A stretch of 64,000 nucleotides of DNA. It comes from Charina bottae. Taxonomy: Eukaryota > Chordata > Lepidosauria > Squamata > Charinaidae. The position numbers and the translations under genes were made by a program. The notes below the pieces were generated by a model that saw only the letters and a list, made by a program, of their open reading frames with translations, ran no database searches and was not told the DNA's origin. This document shows, in pieces, positions 33,250-44,636 of the stretch (within the stretch, counting starts at the first letter, position 1; each line of letters opens with the position of its first letter). The stretch lies in contig JALMGJ010000008.1 of assembly GCA_023362775.1 (NCBI GenBank), forward strand, positions 23,326,501-23,390,500, written 5' to 3'.

Positions 33250-34980
33250 ACCTAATTTCGCCTCGGCACACAAGCCCAGCACAGGTTTTTCCCCACCCTC
33301 CAGCCCCTGCCTTCGCACTCACCACCAGCTTCCCTGACGAGGAAGCCTCCACCCCTCGAGGCCTCGGCCCTCAGCCCCCTCCGCGCTCGGCTGCCGCCTC
33401 CTTCCGCGAAGAGAACGAGACTGCCCCCTACAGGGCGCAGGGCGCAGGGCCCGGCCGTGAAAGGACGGCCGCTTGGGCTCGGCAAGGCAGGTGACTGGGA
33501 CGCAGCTCCGGGAAAGAGGACGAAGGGGCCACCCAATGGCTCAGCTCAGAGCCCTCCCGGCTCTACCCCCATGCCCGAGGCCGGGGGAAAACGCTGCGGC
33601 GAGCGAGCCGTCCGAGCCAAGTTACTTGCCAGCTACGATTTAGGAAACGGGAGAGCAGACGCGCTCGCGCAACCCGGCTCGTGAAGAGGACACGCGCCCT
33701 CCATAACACTCCCTACCAGTGAGACCCGAACCTCCGGCGTCCTTCGCTCCCCTCCCCACCATACATCCCCATTTAGCACTCCCACACCTTTCAGCCAATC
33801 CACACCAACGCCCGCGGAGTTCACGCACCCACAAAGTCTAGTTTCTGGCGAACTGCCTTCTCTGTTCGACCCTCCTCGCCTCGGCGCGCACGCAAACCCA
33901 GCCCACTCCCCTCCTTTTTGCACCCCTCGCACAGACGCGCGCACCCTCCAACTTTCTCACTTGCCCCACCCCCGCCCGCACCTGTTTCAGCGCCAATTTC
34001 ACCTTCGGCATTCCCCTCCTCTCTTTCTCACACAAACACACACTCGCGCAGACAGACTCACACTTGCCTCCACCCCCTCAGAGCAAAAGGTATTTCTGCT
34101 TCCTCTCCAGAGCCTACATTCTCTGCGGTTACCTGGGATCAAAATCTGCTTCCCAATCGTTGGGTCTTTTTCTGCAGCTAGAATTCTTTTTCTTCTGTTC
34201 CCGCGGCGATATTGGGATTTTCTCGACCTCTTCAAATGAAATGGATGTTCTCAGCGCGCGCCCTCGTTATCTTTTCTTTCAAGTCCGCTGCGGTGGCAGC
34301 GGCGCGAGGAGGGAAGGTCTCTCAGCTGCTGCACCTGCTGCGAGGTTTCGCAATCGCCTCTGGCTTCGGGCAAAATTAAGGTTTCCGCAGCTCAGGGCTC
34401 TTTCAACTTCTCAGCACTTCTTTTCGTCCCCTGTCCCCGTCCACTGACTTCAGAATTGGCCTCTTAGCATCAGCTGTGCACATGGACCGTTGCTGACATT
34501 GAGCTCTTTAAGTGTTCTTCTCCGTATCGCGCGCAGCAACAGCAAAAGTCCCCGGGGAGAGACGGGAAGATCAGGCAGTGGTGGAATCTCTTTCCTTCCA
34601 CCTCCCGTGCCGAAAGCCGCTCCCAGAAGCCCCCGGACGCCTTCTGATCGCTAGCACTGTCTAAGCTGCATAGATCATGACATGGGGCAATCCCCATCTC
34701 CACCTCCCAGCAGGCGGGACTGAGCCTCCCTCCCTCCAAGCCGCCTGGCCACTTAGAGGCTCTCTCAGGCGGGAGGGAGGGGTCATCTGAGGGGCGAGTG
34801 GCGACTGGGACACAAGCAGCCCTCGGAAGAAAGGTTAACGCGAAAACGGCAGGCGGCTGCTTCTGGGCGGGGGCGTCCTGGATGGCGTCCAGGACTCCCA
34901 ACGCCATGACAACGGAGACGAGATTTAAAGGAGTACCTTGGAGTGTAAAGGGAGGGAAGGCGGTGGCGGATTGGTCTGGT
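33250..34980 (-). promoter_or_regulatory. UGT8: CpG island, candidate UGT8 promoter and non-coding first exon
   Basis: A 1.7-kb stretch rich in CpG and not in any recognised repeat, about 32 kb upstream of the UGT8 coding exon. On the minus strand a CCAAT box (34970-34974) is followed about 42 bp later by a TATA-like TTTAAAT (34922-34928), which would place a start near 34.89 kb. Candidate splice donors on that strand are at 34133 (cccag|gtaacc), 33626 (gcaa|gtaact) and 33323 (ggtg|gtgagt). Vertebrate UGT8 genes begin with a non-coding exon far from the first coding one, so the distance fits. Which start and donor are used cannot be told from sequence. Open frames here are compositional. Confidence 0.6.
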
Positions 34981-35338
34981 AATTTAAGGTATTGATGAAA
35001 CTGATTGTCATCTCAGTACGTTCGTGAACATTGGCCATCCAAGCAACATTTGCTGCAGCAGACAAAGCGATACTAGGCAGCCCTGCATACTTCCAGTGCT
35101 AGCAGCCATTCCCTCTGAAGTGTCCGAAGTGAGAAGCAGTCTTCTGTTCAATACATACAGTATGCGCCCACTAATATTTATGTTTTCTACATCTAGAAGG
35201 TGAAGCCTAAGATATCTAGAATTTCAATTAAAAATGTACATTTGATTCCAGGATTGCTTTCTATCCCACATGAACAATTTTCATTCACATGGGCAATTAC
35301 TGCACAGGATGCTTTCAGTACTTTATATGAAAATGTCC
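34981..35338. other. upstream of the CpG island, no feature seen
   Basis: Returns to AT-rich composition. Nothing recognised. Confidence 0.45.
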
Positions 35339-35346
35339 CCTTAGAG

Positions 35347-35617
35347 CAGAGCTTTCCAAACTTTTCATGTTGGTGACACACTTTTTAGACATGCATCATT
35401 TCGCGACACACTCTTACAGCAGGGCATCATTTTGCGACACACTCTTACACCAGGGCACAAGGCAGGCACTAGGACCTGCGTGGAATCACAACAGGTTTGG
35501 AGGCAGCAAGGCACAATAGGACCTGCACGGAATCCTGGCAGGGCTCAGAGGCAGCAGCAGCCGTGACACACCCAGACACTGCAGCCAACACACTAACGTG
35601 TCCTGACACACAGTTTG
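35347..35617 (-). mobile_element. non-autonomous hAT element, copy 6, right terminus deleted
   Basis: Starts CAGAGCTTTCCAAACT and carries the copy-5 interior in reverse. The right end stops at cagtttg, lacking the last 9-10 bases (gaaagctctg), yet the exact 8-bp duplication ccttagag still flanks it (35339-35346, 35618-35625). With one terminus gone it should be immobile. Confidence 0.9.
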
Positions 35618-35625
35618 CCTTAGAG

Positions 35626-37519
35626 AGACAAGCACATTAAAGGACACAGGTAGATTTTGGCAGATTGTTATGGTCACCACAACTCCATTTCATGGACCCA
35701 GTGTGTAATTATTGTTTTTGCTATAACAATGGTTACTAAATCAAGAAGCTCTTTTCACATCAGCAATACATCTCTTTCATCTTGCTAAATCTGATGTCTA
35801 ATATTATTTTTATTTCATATAAACCTTTGTGACCATATGTGATTACTTGCTTGATTTTCCACACTTTTAAAGAAAAAAAAGATAGAAAATACTGCTTTTT
35901 AGGGAGGTGGGAGGATTTGGCCAAGCATTCCAACTTGATTTCCATGCTGGTTATATCTTCTTCTCCAAGGCCATGTGGCAGAAACACAGAGGGAGAGAGA
36001 GGTTAGTATTGAAGATCATTCAGTGGCCTGTTAGAACCAGTGAATGGAGCAGAGCTTAACGTAGTACAAGCATAAGGAAACACACACTTAGACATAGTAA
36101 GTTCAAAAAATAAGAGTTCTTACGTTTATTGGTCTAGTTACATCCATTTTGTTGAGAAATGATTCTTCTTTGGTTCCCTAGACCCCTGGCCCTATGTTGC
36201 TGCCAGGACTGTGTGGAGAAAAGGGGGAAAAATCTCCTAGGCCCATCCATGGCCTAAGATGGAGAGTTGAGGCCTAGCACATGGCCTCCCCATGGAAGGA
36301 CCAGCAGCTGCATGGTCCTTCTTCTCTGGTGGAAGCAGCAGAGAGTGCTGACTACGAAGGGAGGAGGAGGAAGTGGGAGTGGCAACAAAACAACTTCCTC
36401 AAAGACACGGATAATTGCATCCTGGGATGAACTCATCTACATGCAAATGAGGCATGTTGATTTGCTGAATTTCCAACAAGTATCTGGTCTATCTGCAGGG
36501 GAGATGATCATGAACCTCTTGGACATTGTTTTACCACCCTACTACAGACATGGTTCAGGAACACTGGAGAATCTTCTCCTGCTTGTTTTATGGTAGTGAA
36601 TGAATGACACTTTTCTAAAAAAAAAACACTATATACCTTTAAAAATAATTTGAGTGGTAAGAATATATTCTGCGTTTTTAGATACTTTTTTAAAAGTTCA
36701 AAGGAGGGGAATTGGACAGCGAAAGGGGGATAGCAGTGCTATCTTTTGGGAGTAATCCCTGTATTTAACAGAGTGTAATCCATTTTAAAACCATCACTCT
36801 TTGTTATTCATTACCCAATGTCAGGATGACTTGGTTTGCTATTTGTAATACTTTTTCCATCACTTTTTATCTCTTTTAGTTTTTTGTCAATAAAATAAGG
36901 AGAAAGCAATGGAATAGTTATAAGGTGCTATTTGAATAGTAGTTTTGGAGTCAGGCATTGGAAACACCTTCAGAGTTTTGTGGAACCTTTAAGGCTAACA
37001 TATTTATTATAACATACACTTTCACAGGTTACATCTGTTTAATTAGATGCATAAAATATGATACTGAGATAGGAATATATTTGCACCTGTATTTGGGAAG
37101 AATGATAAACAGTGACATCAGTACAAATAAAATGCAAATAGTCAGAGGTGGTACTGTAATTATTTTATTAAAAGTAGCTTCTTCTATACCATCTTAAGAC
37201 TTTGACCATGTATATTAAAATCAAACTATTTTGAAAAATATGCTTACAACAGCATGACATTTATTTTCTGCCCATTGATATTAGAACATACTCTGTATAA
37301 GGACTTGACCATATCTGAGAACAGACTATTGAACTTTGATTTCAAAATCCACAATCTGGCAATATCTTTATTGGGAATAGCCAGTATACAGAATGTTTTG
37401 GGCAAATATTCAAGAGCTTTAGCTCTCCTCATAAAGCAAGATATTGTAAAAAACAAGCATAGGAAAAAATGAAGAAGAAAAATGGCTGATGATACTGCAG
37501 TAATCAAGTGCTACAGTCA
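35626..37519. other. upstream intergenic DNA, one dispersed repeat at about 36955-37060
   Basis: No gene recognised. The segment tgtggaacctttaaggctaa ... gcataaaatatgat is a second, diverged copy of the unassigned repeat seen near 25.5 kb. The 109-residue plus open frame at 36267-36596 has no known domain. Confidence 0.4.
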
Positions 37520-38950
37520 AGATCTAAAGACCTTTTTTCAAATACAAAAGATAGAAAAGTTTACTATTTCCTTTGCCAAATACAGCTTGTACTGCATTAA
37601 ATGCTGGTAGTCGTATGTTCTCCTCTAGAGGCTGAAGGAACCCAAAGGTTTTAGAATGCTCTGTGTACAGACTTTTGAAACTGCCAAGTTCTGGGACTTC
37701 TGGTGGGAATATGGTGGACTGAGCAGCTGTGCCCGCAAGCTCCATGAGCAGAACTGGCATCGTGGCAGTTTTTTTCGGGCTCAAGCTGTTTTCTCCTGTA
37801 GCCCAAAGCTTTTTTCCGGATCAAGGAAAATGCTTGGAATCGACCCATTCATCCTCCGGATGATGAGTTGCAGCCAGGAGATCATGGACAGTATGCGCGA
37901 TCGATGGGTAAGACTTCACTGGGAGGCTGGGGTGTCACCATTTCCGAGCCGCACTGCACCCCTTAAAGGGACATTAAGTCCAGCCACCCCATTTCTAAAC
38001 CACCCAATTTATTTTTCTTTTTAAGTTTTGCACCCTAAGAGAGGCTTTCTAAAGTAAGAAGAAGCGGACTCTCTTGGTGCTTATCATTATTTCTGGATTA
38101 AATTTTTAAAATCTTTTAAAGTTTTGGCTTGTTTTCCCATTACACTAAGGAGAACTGAGAATAAATAATTGCCTCCCTGCTATTATTTTTGTACTGAATT
38201 TGAAGGATTTAATATTTTCCTACACGTTGAATTTGCTGTTTTGAATCTCTAGTTCTCTGTTCACTTTCTCTGACAGCTGCTTGTTAGCAAACTTTTTCCT
38301 GTTTCAATTTCACTCAGAAGTCTTTCATTAACTCATTAACTTCTATCTGCATGAGTCAAGTATCTAGGGGATGCCATAATCTACTGCCTGAAGCATGGAA
38401 GATTTCAAGGAGACTCTCTCAGAATTCCATGCTGAGCTTTGATCTGATTTCAAACAGATCTTTTATGATACCCATCAAGCTATTATGCAGAATATTCGGG
38501 ACACTGGGGAAGATATAATTGCTAAAGTGTGTCATCTGGCTGAAGATGTGATGTACAGGGAAGGAATACAGAGTTGATTTATTTGATTAAGGTTAAAATA
38601 AATATGTAGTTATTTCTGGTAACCCTTAATGGACTTGCTGATATGGAATGAATGATGAGGCTTTTGGATTTTGTTTATAGTTAAGAGATGAGATGTGAGA
38701 TGAAGAAAGTATTTGTTGTATTTTAAAAGATGTTGATAAATTACTAAAATTGTTTATACTTGTGATGAAGGGGAAAGCTACTTCTTTATATATTTTCTTT
38801 TTTTCCTTTTTCTTATCTTTCTTTTTATTCTTTTTTCTTTTCTGCACTTTTTTTCTTTTTATTCTTATATTTTTTGTAGTTTGTACTGTATTAGTTTTTA
38901 TTTTCTCTAATTGTAATTCTTAATAAAAATTATTACCAAATACAAAAAAA
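37520..38950 (+). mobile_element. internally deleted L1 LINE
   Basis: An L1-like leader (about 37650-38390) leads to a short ORF1 start, MEDFKETLSEFHAEL, at 38396, with an in-frame stop soon after and a few further residues (QAIMQNIRDTGEDIIAK). From about 38580 the sequence is already L1 3' UTR: T-rich, like that at 52600-52783, ending ttcttaataaaaattatt and a poly-A stretch near 38945. Most of ORF1 and all of ORF2 are missing. The leader assignment rests on its position before ORF1. Confidence 0.6.
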
Positions 38951-39175
38951 GAATGAGGGCAGGAGATAAATGTTGTAATAAATAAATAATTCAGAATGAA
39001 GATAATATAGAACCAATCTGGATCAAACTGAAAATAAAATCAGGCAGGCAATCTCAGGGAGAGTAGAGAAATGAAATTGTGCCATCCTAAATTAATTTAT
39101 CAGCTTGATATTATCTCCCACAGGGGGACGCGGTGGCGCAGTGGCTTAATGACGCTGGAGTTTGCCGGCCAGAAA

Positions 39176-39400
39176 TGGGTACCCCCATTTCGGTGGGGGG
39201 AAACACTGGCGGCGCTCTGTACAGGGAGCAGGAACCGGTGCTGATGGAGGATCAGTGGAGAAAAAAGCCTGGATGAGCCAACTTCCCTAAAGGAACACTG
39301 CTGGCCAGCTGAAGCAAAGCTAGCACTTCCTCTTGTGGTGCATCAGTGCAACAAAGACTAGCAACTACCGACACCAGAACATCTACTATGTAAATAACAT
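39176..39400 (+). repeat. 225-bp direct repeat, first copy
   Basis: Begins tgggtacccccatttcggtg and ends ctactatgtaaataacat. It is immediately followed by a second copy at 39401-39625 with only a few differences. Offset is exactly 225 bp. Confidence 0.92.
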
Positions 39401-39625
39401 TGGGTACCCCCATTTCGGTGGGGGAAAACACTGGCGGCGTTCTGTGCAGGGAGCAGGAACCGGTGCTGATGGAGGATCAGTGGAGAAAAAAGCCCGGATG
39501 AGCCGACTTCCCTAAAGGAACACTGCTGGCCAGCTGAAGCAAAGCTAGCTCTTCCTCTTGTGGTGCATCAGTGCAACAAAGACTAGCAACTACCGACGCC
39601 AGAACATCTACTATGTAAAAAACAT
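39401..39625 (+). repeat. 225-bp direct repeat, second copy
   Basis: Partner of 39176-39400. The overlapping open frames are compositional. Confidence 0.92.
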
Positions 39626-39796
39626 TGTAGACTCCCTGGCAATGTGTGCCATATGCTAAATAAATAAATAAATAAATAAATAAATATCTCCCACACTGAT
39701 TCTGTGGAGGAGGCTCTTCCATTATCATGTAGAGAATAACATTACTCACTTTGGTCATTTTTGAACATCTTTCTATTATACCCTATATATTATATA

Positions 39797-40290
39797 GGGA
39801 CGCGGTGGCTCAGCGGGTTAAACCGCTGAAGCTGTAGGGCTGCCGGTCGGAAGGTTGGCAGTTCGAATCTCCACGCAACAAGGTGAGCTCTCATTGCTAG
39901 TCCCAGCTCCTGTCGACCCAACAGTTCGAAAGCATGCAAGTAGATAAATTGGGTACCACCTTAAGTGGGAAAATATGCTGGCGTCCTGTCCTGTTGGGGG
40001 TCAGGTTCCATCGGACAGAAGATCTTTCGAATGGAGGCAGATCCCGGAAGCAACAATACCTACAGGACGTCAGCAGCCGGCTCCGATGCAAGGCACCTTG
40101 GGACATGTAGTCCGGAAAGCCAGGAAGAGTCAGTTCCCTTACCCCCTCCCCTTGCGTGTGGATTAAGTATAATGTATAAATGGAAAATGTATAACAATGT
40201 ATAACAATGTATGTAATCCGCTCAGAGTCCTCCGTTAGGGAGGAAATGGGCGGGGTATAAATAAGTATAAATAAATAAATAAAAAATGTC
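39797..40290 (+). mobile_element. composite SINE: Sauria-like tRNA head with a CR1-like tail
   Basis: Head gggacgcggtggctcagcgg, box B-like gcagttcgaatctcc, then cagttcgaaagcatgcaagt and ggtaccaccttaagtggg as in Sauria SINEs. From about 40205 it ends with the CR1 terminal hairpin (cgctcagagtcctccg / gaggaaatgggcgg) and (aaat)n. The CR1 tail suggests mobilisation by CR1 rather than BovB machinery. Confidence 0.75.
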
Positions 40291-40389
40291 CACTTTATTT
40301 ATGTTTGCCTTTAATGCCACTTTCCCCTTGGCTTCGAGTCTATTAGTGTAGAAACTACTATACTATACTATTGATATCCATCTTGCTTT

Positions 40390-40450
40390 GGACATTTCTC
40401 CCCCGTTGGGGGAGATGGGCGGTCATATAAATTGAATAAATAAATAAATT
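40390..40450 (+). mobile_element. CR1 tail, about 60 bp
   Basis: Only the terminal hairpin and (aaat)n end remain: tctcccccgttgggggagat, then gggcggtcatataaatt. Confidence 0.7.
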
Positions 40451-41395
40451 TTCCCCAAGATTCTTTTCCTGTTTCCTGTATGCCTATATCTGTTTGGGCA
40501 ATCTAAACATGCTTGTCCTCTTCTCAGAAGAAAGGGTGATATGCACAACAAGCACCCAGATTAATTTTTCAGCAGCACTGTTAGACAATCTGGGTAACTT
40601 GTGAAACCTGAAACCTTCACTCTAGGCAGGCAAATACTTATACAGTTTACACACTTGTTATAAAGCTATTTCTAATAATTAAATCTGTAACAATTGAACT
40701 TAGTAGGGTTCACTTGGCAAGTAAACAAAGGCTTGGTTTTTTGTATTTTGCATATTAAACACTCATATTTCAGGCATGTTGACATAGCTTCTATACTTGC
40801 TACTCTCATCTCCTTGGCAAGAAATCTAGACACACACATCTTTCGTTGATATTCTTTATGAAGATAAAGGGTTATGATACATACATGTATGTTATGAGGG
40901 CTGTACAGAATTTGGATTCAATCTGCACAAGAAACTTTGGAGTGCAATTGAAGTACTCATCTAGTACAACTTAAAATGGCTGTATCTTTTCACAAGATCA
41001 TACAGCAGCTGTGAGACAGGTGATGCATGCACCTTCTATAGCAGCCTTATATATGTCATTTTTTATTGTGATGTATGGGAGAACCCATTATGTAAAATTT
41101 CTGAGAAACCCGTAAGCTATATTAAGGGTAGGATACATGTATACCTCTCATTATTATTGGGGCTTCTGGGATCTGTGGTTGTGTGACATCTGAAGGACCA
41201 CAAATTTCCCTCCTTACATCTTATCTCTTGGTACAAACTTTACATGTAAAAACAAAAATGAAAGTTCAATTTTAGTGTTTCAAGGTAAGGTGGGGAAAGG
41301 ATGTGGTCTGAATCCTGGAGAAACTCTGCCAGTCAGTATGCATGATAACTATTCTTAAGAGATGCTGATTGATGTTTGTATTTTAAAATAATGAC
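40451..41395. other. upstream intergenic DNA, no feature seen
   Basis: AT-rich, no gene or repeat recognised. Confidence 0.5.
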
Positions 41396-41397
41396 TA

Positions 41398-41912
41398 CAG
41401 GTAGTCTTTGGTTAACGATCACTCATAAAGCAACTGTTCAAAGTTACGATGGCACTGAATTGGTGGTACTGATGACCAATCCTCAAAGTTCTGGCTGTCC
41501 CAGCACCACCTATGTGATCATGATCCAGCTGCCTGGCAACTGGCTCATACTTATGACGGTTCCAGTGTCCCATGGTCATGTGATCGCCATTCGCAACCTT
41601 CCCTCCCAGCTACTCACAAGCAAAGTCAATGGGGAAGCTGGCAGGGAAGGTCACAAGTTGCTCCTGTTAGTTGCTCCCACTCCCACCACTTTTTCTCCTG
41701 AGGAGCCCTGAGCACCCTCCCACACTCCACACCAGCCACCCCTGCCTGGTCATAAGTGCGAGCTGGTTGCCAAGCAACTGAATTTTATTCACATGACCGT
41801 GGGGGCACTGCAATTGCCAGAACATTGAGGACCAGTTGTAAGTCCCTTCATTCAGCACTGTTATAACTTCCAATGGTCACTGAACTAATGGTTGTAACTT
41901 GATGACTACCTG
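41398..41912. mobile_element. TA-flanked inverted-repeat DNA element (Tc1/mariner-like MITE)
   Basis: Ends CAGGTAGTCTTTGGTTAACG and, from the other side, CAGGTAGTCATCAAGTTAC, each immediately flanked by TA (41396-41397, 41913-41914). No transposase. Related pieces are at 3781 and 48626. The TA target fits Tc1/mariner, but the family is not one I can name. Confidence 0.75.
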
Positions 41913-42363
41913 TATATAGTAAAAGTACCTAATACAAAAGTAAAGTCATATAGAAGTATGCAAGAAAAAGAAAATACATTTATCTTCAGGCTCAGAACAA
42001 AGTATTCAAATATTCCATATCAAGGACTTGCTTCATTAGAGCAAAGAAAAACTTAAGCTTTTTGCCATAATAAAACTAAAAAAATATTAAATGTATCGGG
42101 GAATAGGAAAACATAAGGAAATTGAGACAAGCTGGTGCTCCCTTGTCCCCAGGTCCAAGAATAATTGGAGTTAGTCCATAATGAGTGCTAACTACGTTCC
42201 AAAGATTTGGCTGAGGATGATTTTTAAAATATTAAAACAAATCCCCATAGGAAACAAAGGGATCATAGCTCTGTTGTGCTGTTGCACTGAAAAGTCGATT
42301 ACAATCCATGTTGCTTTTTGAAACGCAACAGGACAAGTCCAGGCTCACAGACTCTACCTAAAC

Positions 42364-42714
42364 CAGGGCTTTCCAAAGTGCTGCCGCTAGCGACACACCA
42401 GCGGCAGCGGCGGCGCGCGCGCGCACAGTGACGGCACGGGGGGGGGTGCGGCGGCGCGCGCACACGGCGACGGCGCGGGGGGGCGTGCGGCTGCGCGCGC
42501 GCACGGCGACGGCGCGGGGGGGCATGCGGCGGAGCGCGCACGCACGGTGGCAGCGTGGGGGGGCGTGCGGCGGCGCAGGGGGCGTGCAGCAGCGCGCACG
42601 TGCATGGCGGCCGCCGTGCATGCGCACGCCGCCACTTCCAGGTGGTGTGGCAACACACCACGCTGTGTGTGGCGACACACTTTTGTGTCGCGACACACAG
42701 TTTGGAAAGCTCTG
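42364..42714 (-). mobile_element. non-autonomous hAT element, copy 7
   Basis: Ends CAGGGCTTTCCAAAG...GTTTGGAAAGCTCTG and exact duplication acctaaac (42356-42363, 42715-42722). GC-rich interior like copy 1, in reverse. Confidence 0.92.
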
Positions 42715-43048
42715 ACCTAAACCAACAAAGCAGACAAAAATTGACCATATGATAGACAAGAAAACTGTGAGTAAAAATAATAACAAAATAAATCATCTCT
42801 ATTTCATCCCTACCTCCAATAGCTATGATATACTGAACTGGGATTTGGAAACAGAAATTTAAAAACAACAGCTATTAGAGCTCTCCTCTACTTTGCATGA
42901 GGAATCGAACCATCTGATTGAATCCCTGCCTTTAATAGCCTCCCCTGCTGTTAATACATCTCTGAAGGGGGAAGGGGAAGAGCAAGTCGTGCAGTTGCCA
43001 AGGGAATGCACAACAGGCTTTGCAGCTTTTTTTTTTTCATTTGTTCAG

Positions 43049-44227
43049 TCACTTCCGACTCTTCGTGACTTCATGGACCAGCCCACGCCAGAGCTTCCTG
43101 TCGGCCGTCACCATCCCCAGCTCCCCCATGGTTAAGTCCGTCAACTCCACAATATCATCCATCCAACTTGCCCTTGGTCGGCCCCTCTTCCTTTTGCCTT
43201 CCACTTTCCCTAGCATCAGCTTCTTCTCCAGCATATCCTGTTTTCTCATTATGTGGCCAAAGTACTTCAGTTTTGCCTTTAATATCATTCCCTCAAGTGA
43301 GCAGTCTGGCTTTATTTCCTGGAGTATGGACTGGTTTGATCTTCTTGCAGTCCAAGGCACTCTCAGAATTTTCCTCCTCCACCACAGTTCAAAAGCATCT
43401 ATCTTCCTTCGCTCAGCCTTCCTTATGGTCCAGCTCTCGCAGCCATAGGTTACTACGGGGAATACCATTGCTTTAAGTATGCAGACCTTTGTTCTCAGTG
43501 TGATGTCTCTGCTCTTAACTATTTTATCAAGATTTGCCATTGCTCTCCTCCCAAGAAGTAGACGTCTTCTGATTTCCTGGCTGCAGTCAGCATCTGCAGT
43601 AATCTTTGTGCCTAGAAATACAAAGTCTGTCACTGCCTCCACTTTTTCTTCCTCTATTTGCCAGTTATCAATCAAGCTGGTTGCCATAATCTTGGTTTTT
43701 TTGAGGTTTAACTGCAACCCAGCTTTTGCACTTTCTTCTTTCACCTTCGTCATAAGGCTCCTCAGCTCCTCCTCGCTTTCAGCCATCAAAGTGGTATCAT
43801 CTGCATATCTGAGATTGTTAATGTTTCTTCCAGCAATTTTAACTCCAGCCTTGGATTCATCAAGCCCAGCACATTGCATGAAGTGTTCTGCATACAGGTT
43901 GAATAGGTAGGGTGAGAGTATACAGCCCTGCTGTACTCCTTTCCCAATCTTAAACCAGTCCGTTGTTCCGTGCTCTGTTCTTACCGTTGCTACTTGGTTG
44001 TTATAAAGATTCCTCAGGAGGCAGACAAGATGATTTGGTATCCCCATACCACCAAGAACTTGCCACAATTTGTTATGATCCACACAGTCAAAGGCTTTAG
44101 AATAGTCAATAAAACAGAAATAGATGTCTTTCTGAAACTCCCTGGCTTTCTCCATTATCCAGCGGATATTGGCAATTTGGTCTCTAGTTCCTCTGCCTTT
44201 TCTAAACCCAGCTTGTACATGTGGCAA
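43049..44227 (-). pseudogene. BovB reverse transcriptase, C-terminal 392 residues open
   Basis: The RNA-to-DNA polymerase of the element. The frame reads QAGFRKGRGTRDQ, then motif A FIDYSKAFDCVDH (catalytic D41), VQQGCILSPYLFN, the active-site YADD at 141-144, and the C-terminal GYGCES-like YGCESWTIRKAERRK and KRKRGRPRASWMDD. There is no stop across 392 codons. The N-terminal part continues beyond hAT copy 8 (44637-45083: KKRWQKYTEDLY, KAAGDDGIPAELFK), in an open frame there too. Endonuclease and 5' end are absent, and the hAT copy splits the frame, so it is dead. Confidence 0.9.
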
Positions 44228-44333
44228 TTCTCACTCTATGAACTGCTGGAGTCTACCTTGCAAGATCTTGAGCATTACCTTACTGGCATGTGAAATAAGT
44301 GCCACTGTTCGATAGTTTGAACATTCTTTAGTG

Positions 44334-44636
44334 CAGAGCTTTCCAAACTGTGTGTCGCAACACAAAAGTGTGTCGCCACACACGGCGTGGTGTGTCGCCA
44401 CACCACCCGGAAGCGGCGGTGTGCGCGTGTACAGCGGCTGCCATGCACGCGCGCGCCGCCGCACGCCCCCGCGCCGCCGCGCGCCCTCCTGCGCCGCCGC
44501 CGTGCGCGCGCGTGCCGCCGCACGCCCCCGCGCCGCCGCCGTGCGCGCGCTGCCGCACGCCCCCGCGCCGCCGCCGTGCGCGCGCGCCCCCGCACGCCTT
44601 CGCCGTGCGCGCGCGTGTCGCCGCCGTCGCCGCCGG
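44334..44636 (+). mobile_element. non-autonomous hAT element, copy 8, right end deleted
   Basis: Starts CAGAGCTTTCCAAACTGTGT after ctttagtg (44326-44333). The GC-rich interior runs directly into tttagtg (44637-44643), a 7-of-8 remnant of the duplication, so the right terminal repeat has been lost. Inserted in BovB, hence younger than it. Confidence 0.85.

Larger units (their letters stand above)
39123..39684 (+). mobile_element. tRNA-head SINE with internal 225-bp duplication
   Basis: The head gggggacgcggtggcgcagtg is a Sauria-like tRNA region, and the body repeats once before an (aaat)n tail. An exact 11-bp duplication tatctcccaca flanks the whole (39112-39122, 39685-39695), so the doubled form lies within one insertion. 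Confidence 0.85.

Noticed and set aside
33108..34907. Open frames of 60-145 residues in the CpG island
   Set aside because: Many frames on both strands, no domain, no splice-consistent chain; explained by composition.
36267..36596. 109-residue plus open frame
   Set aside because: Has a poly-Gly stretch but no known domain or neighbouring exon signals.
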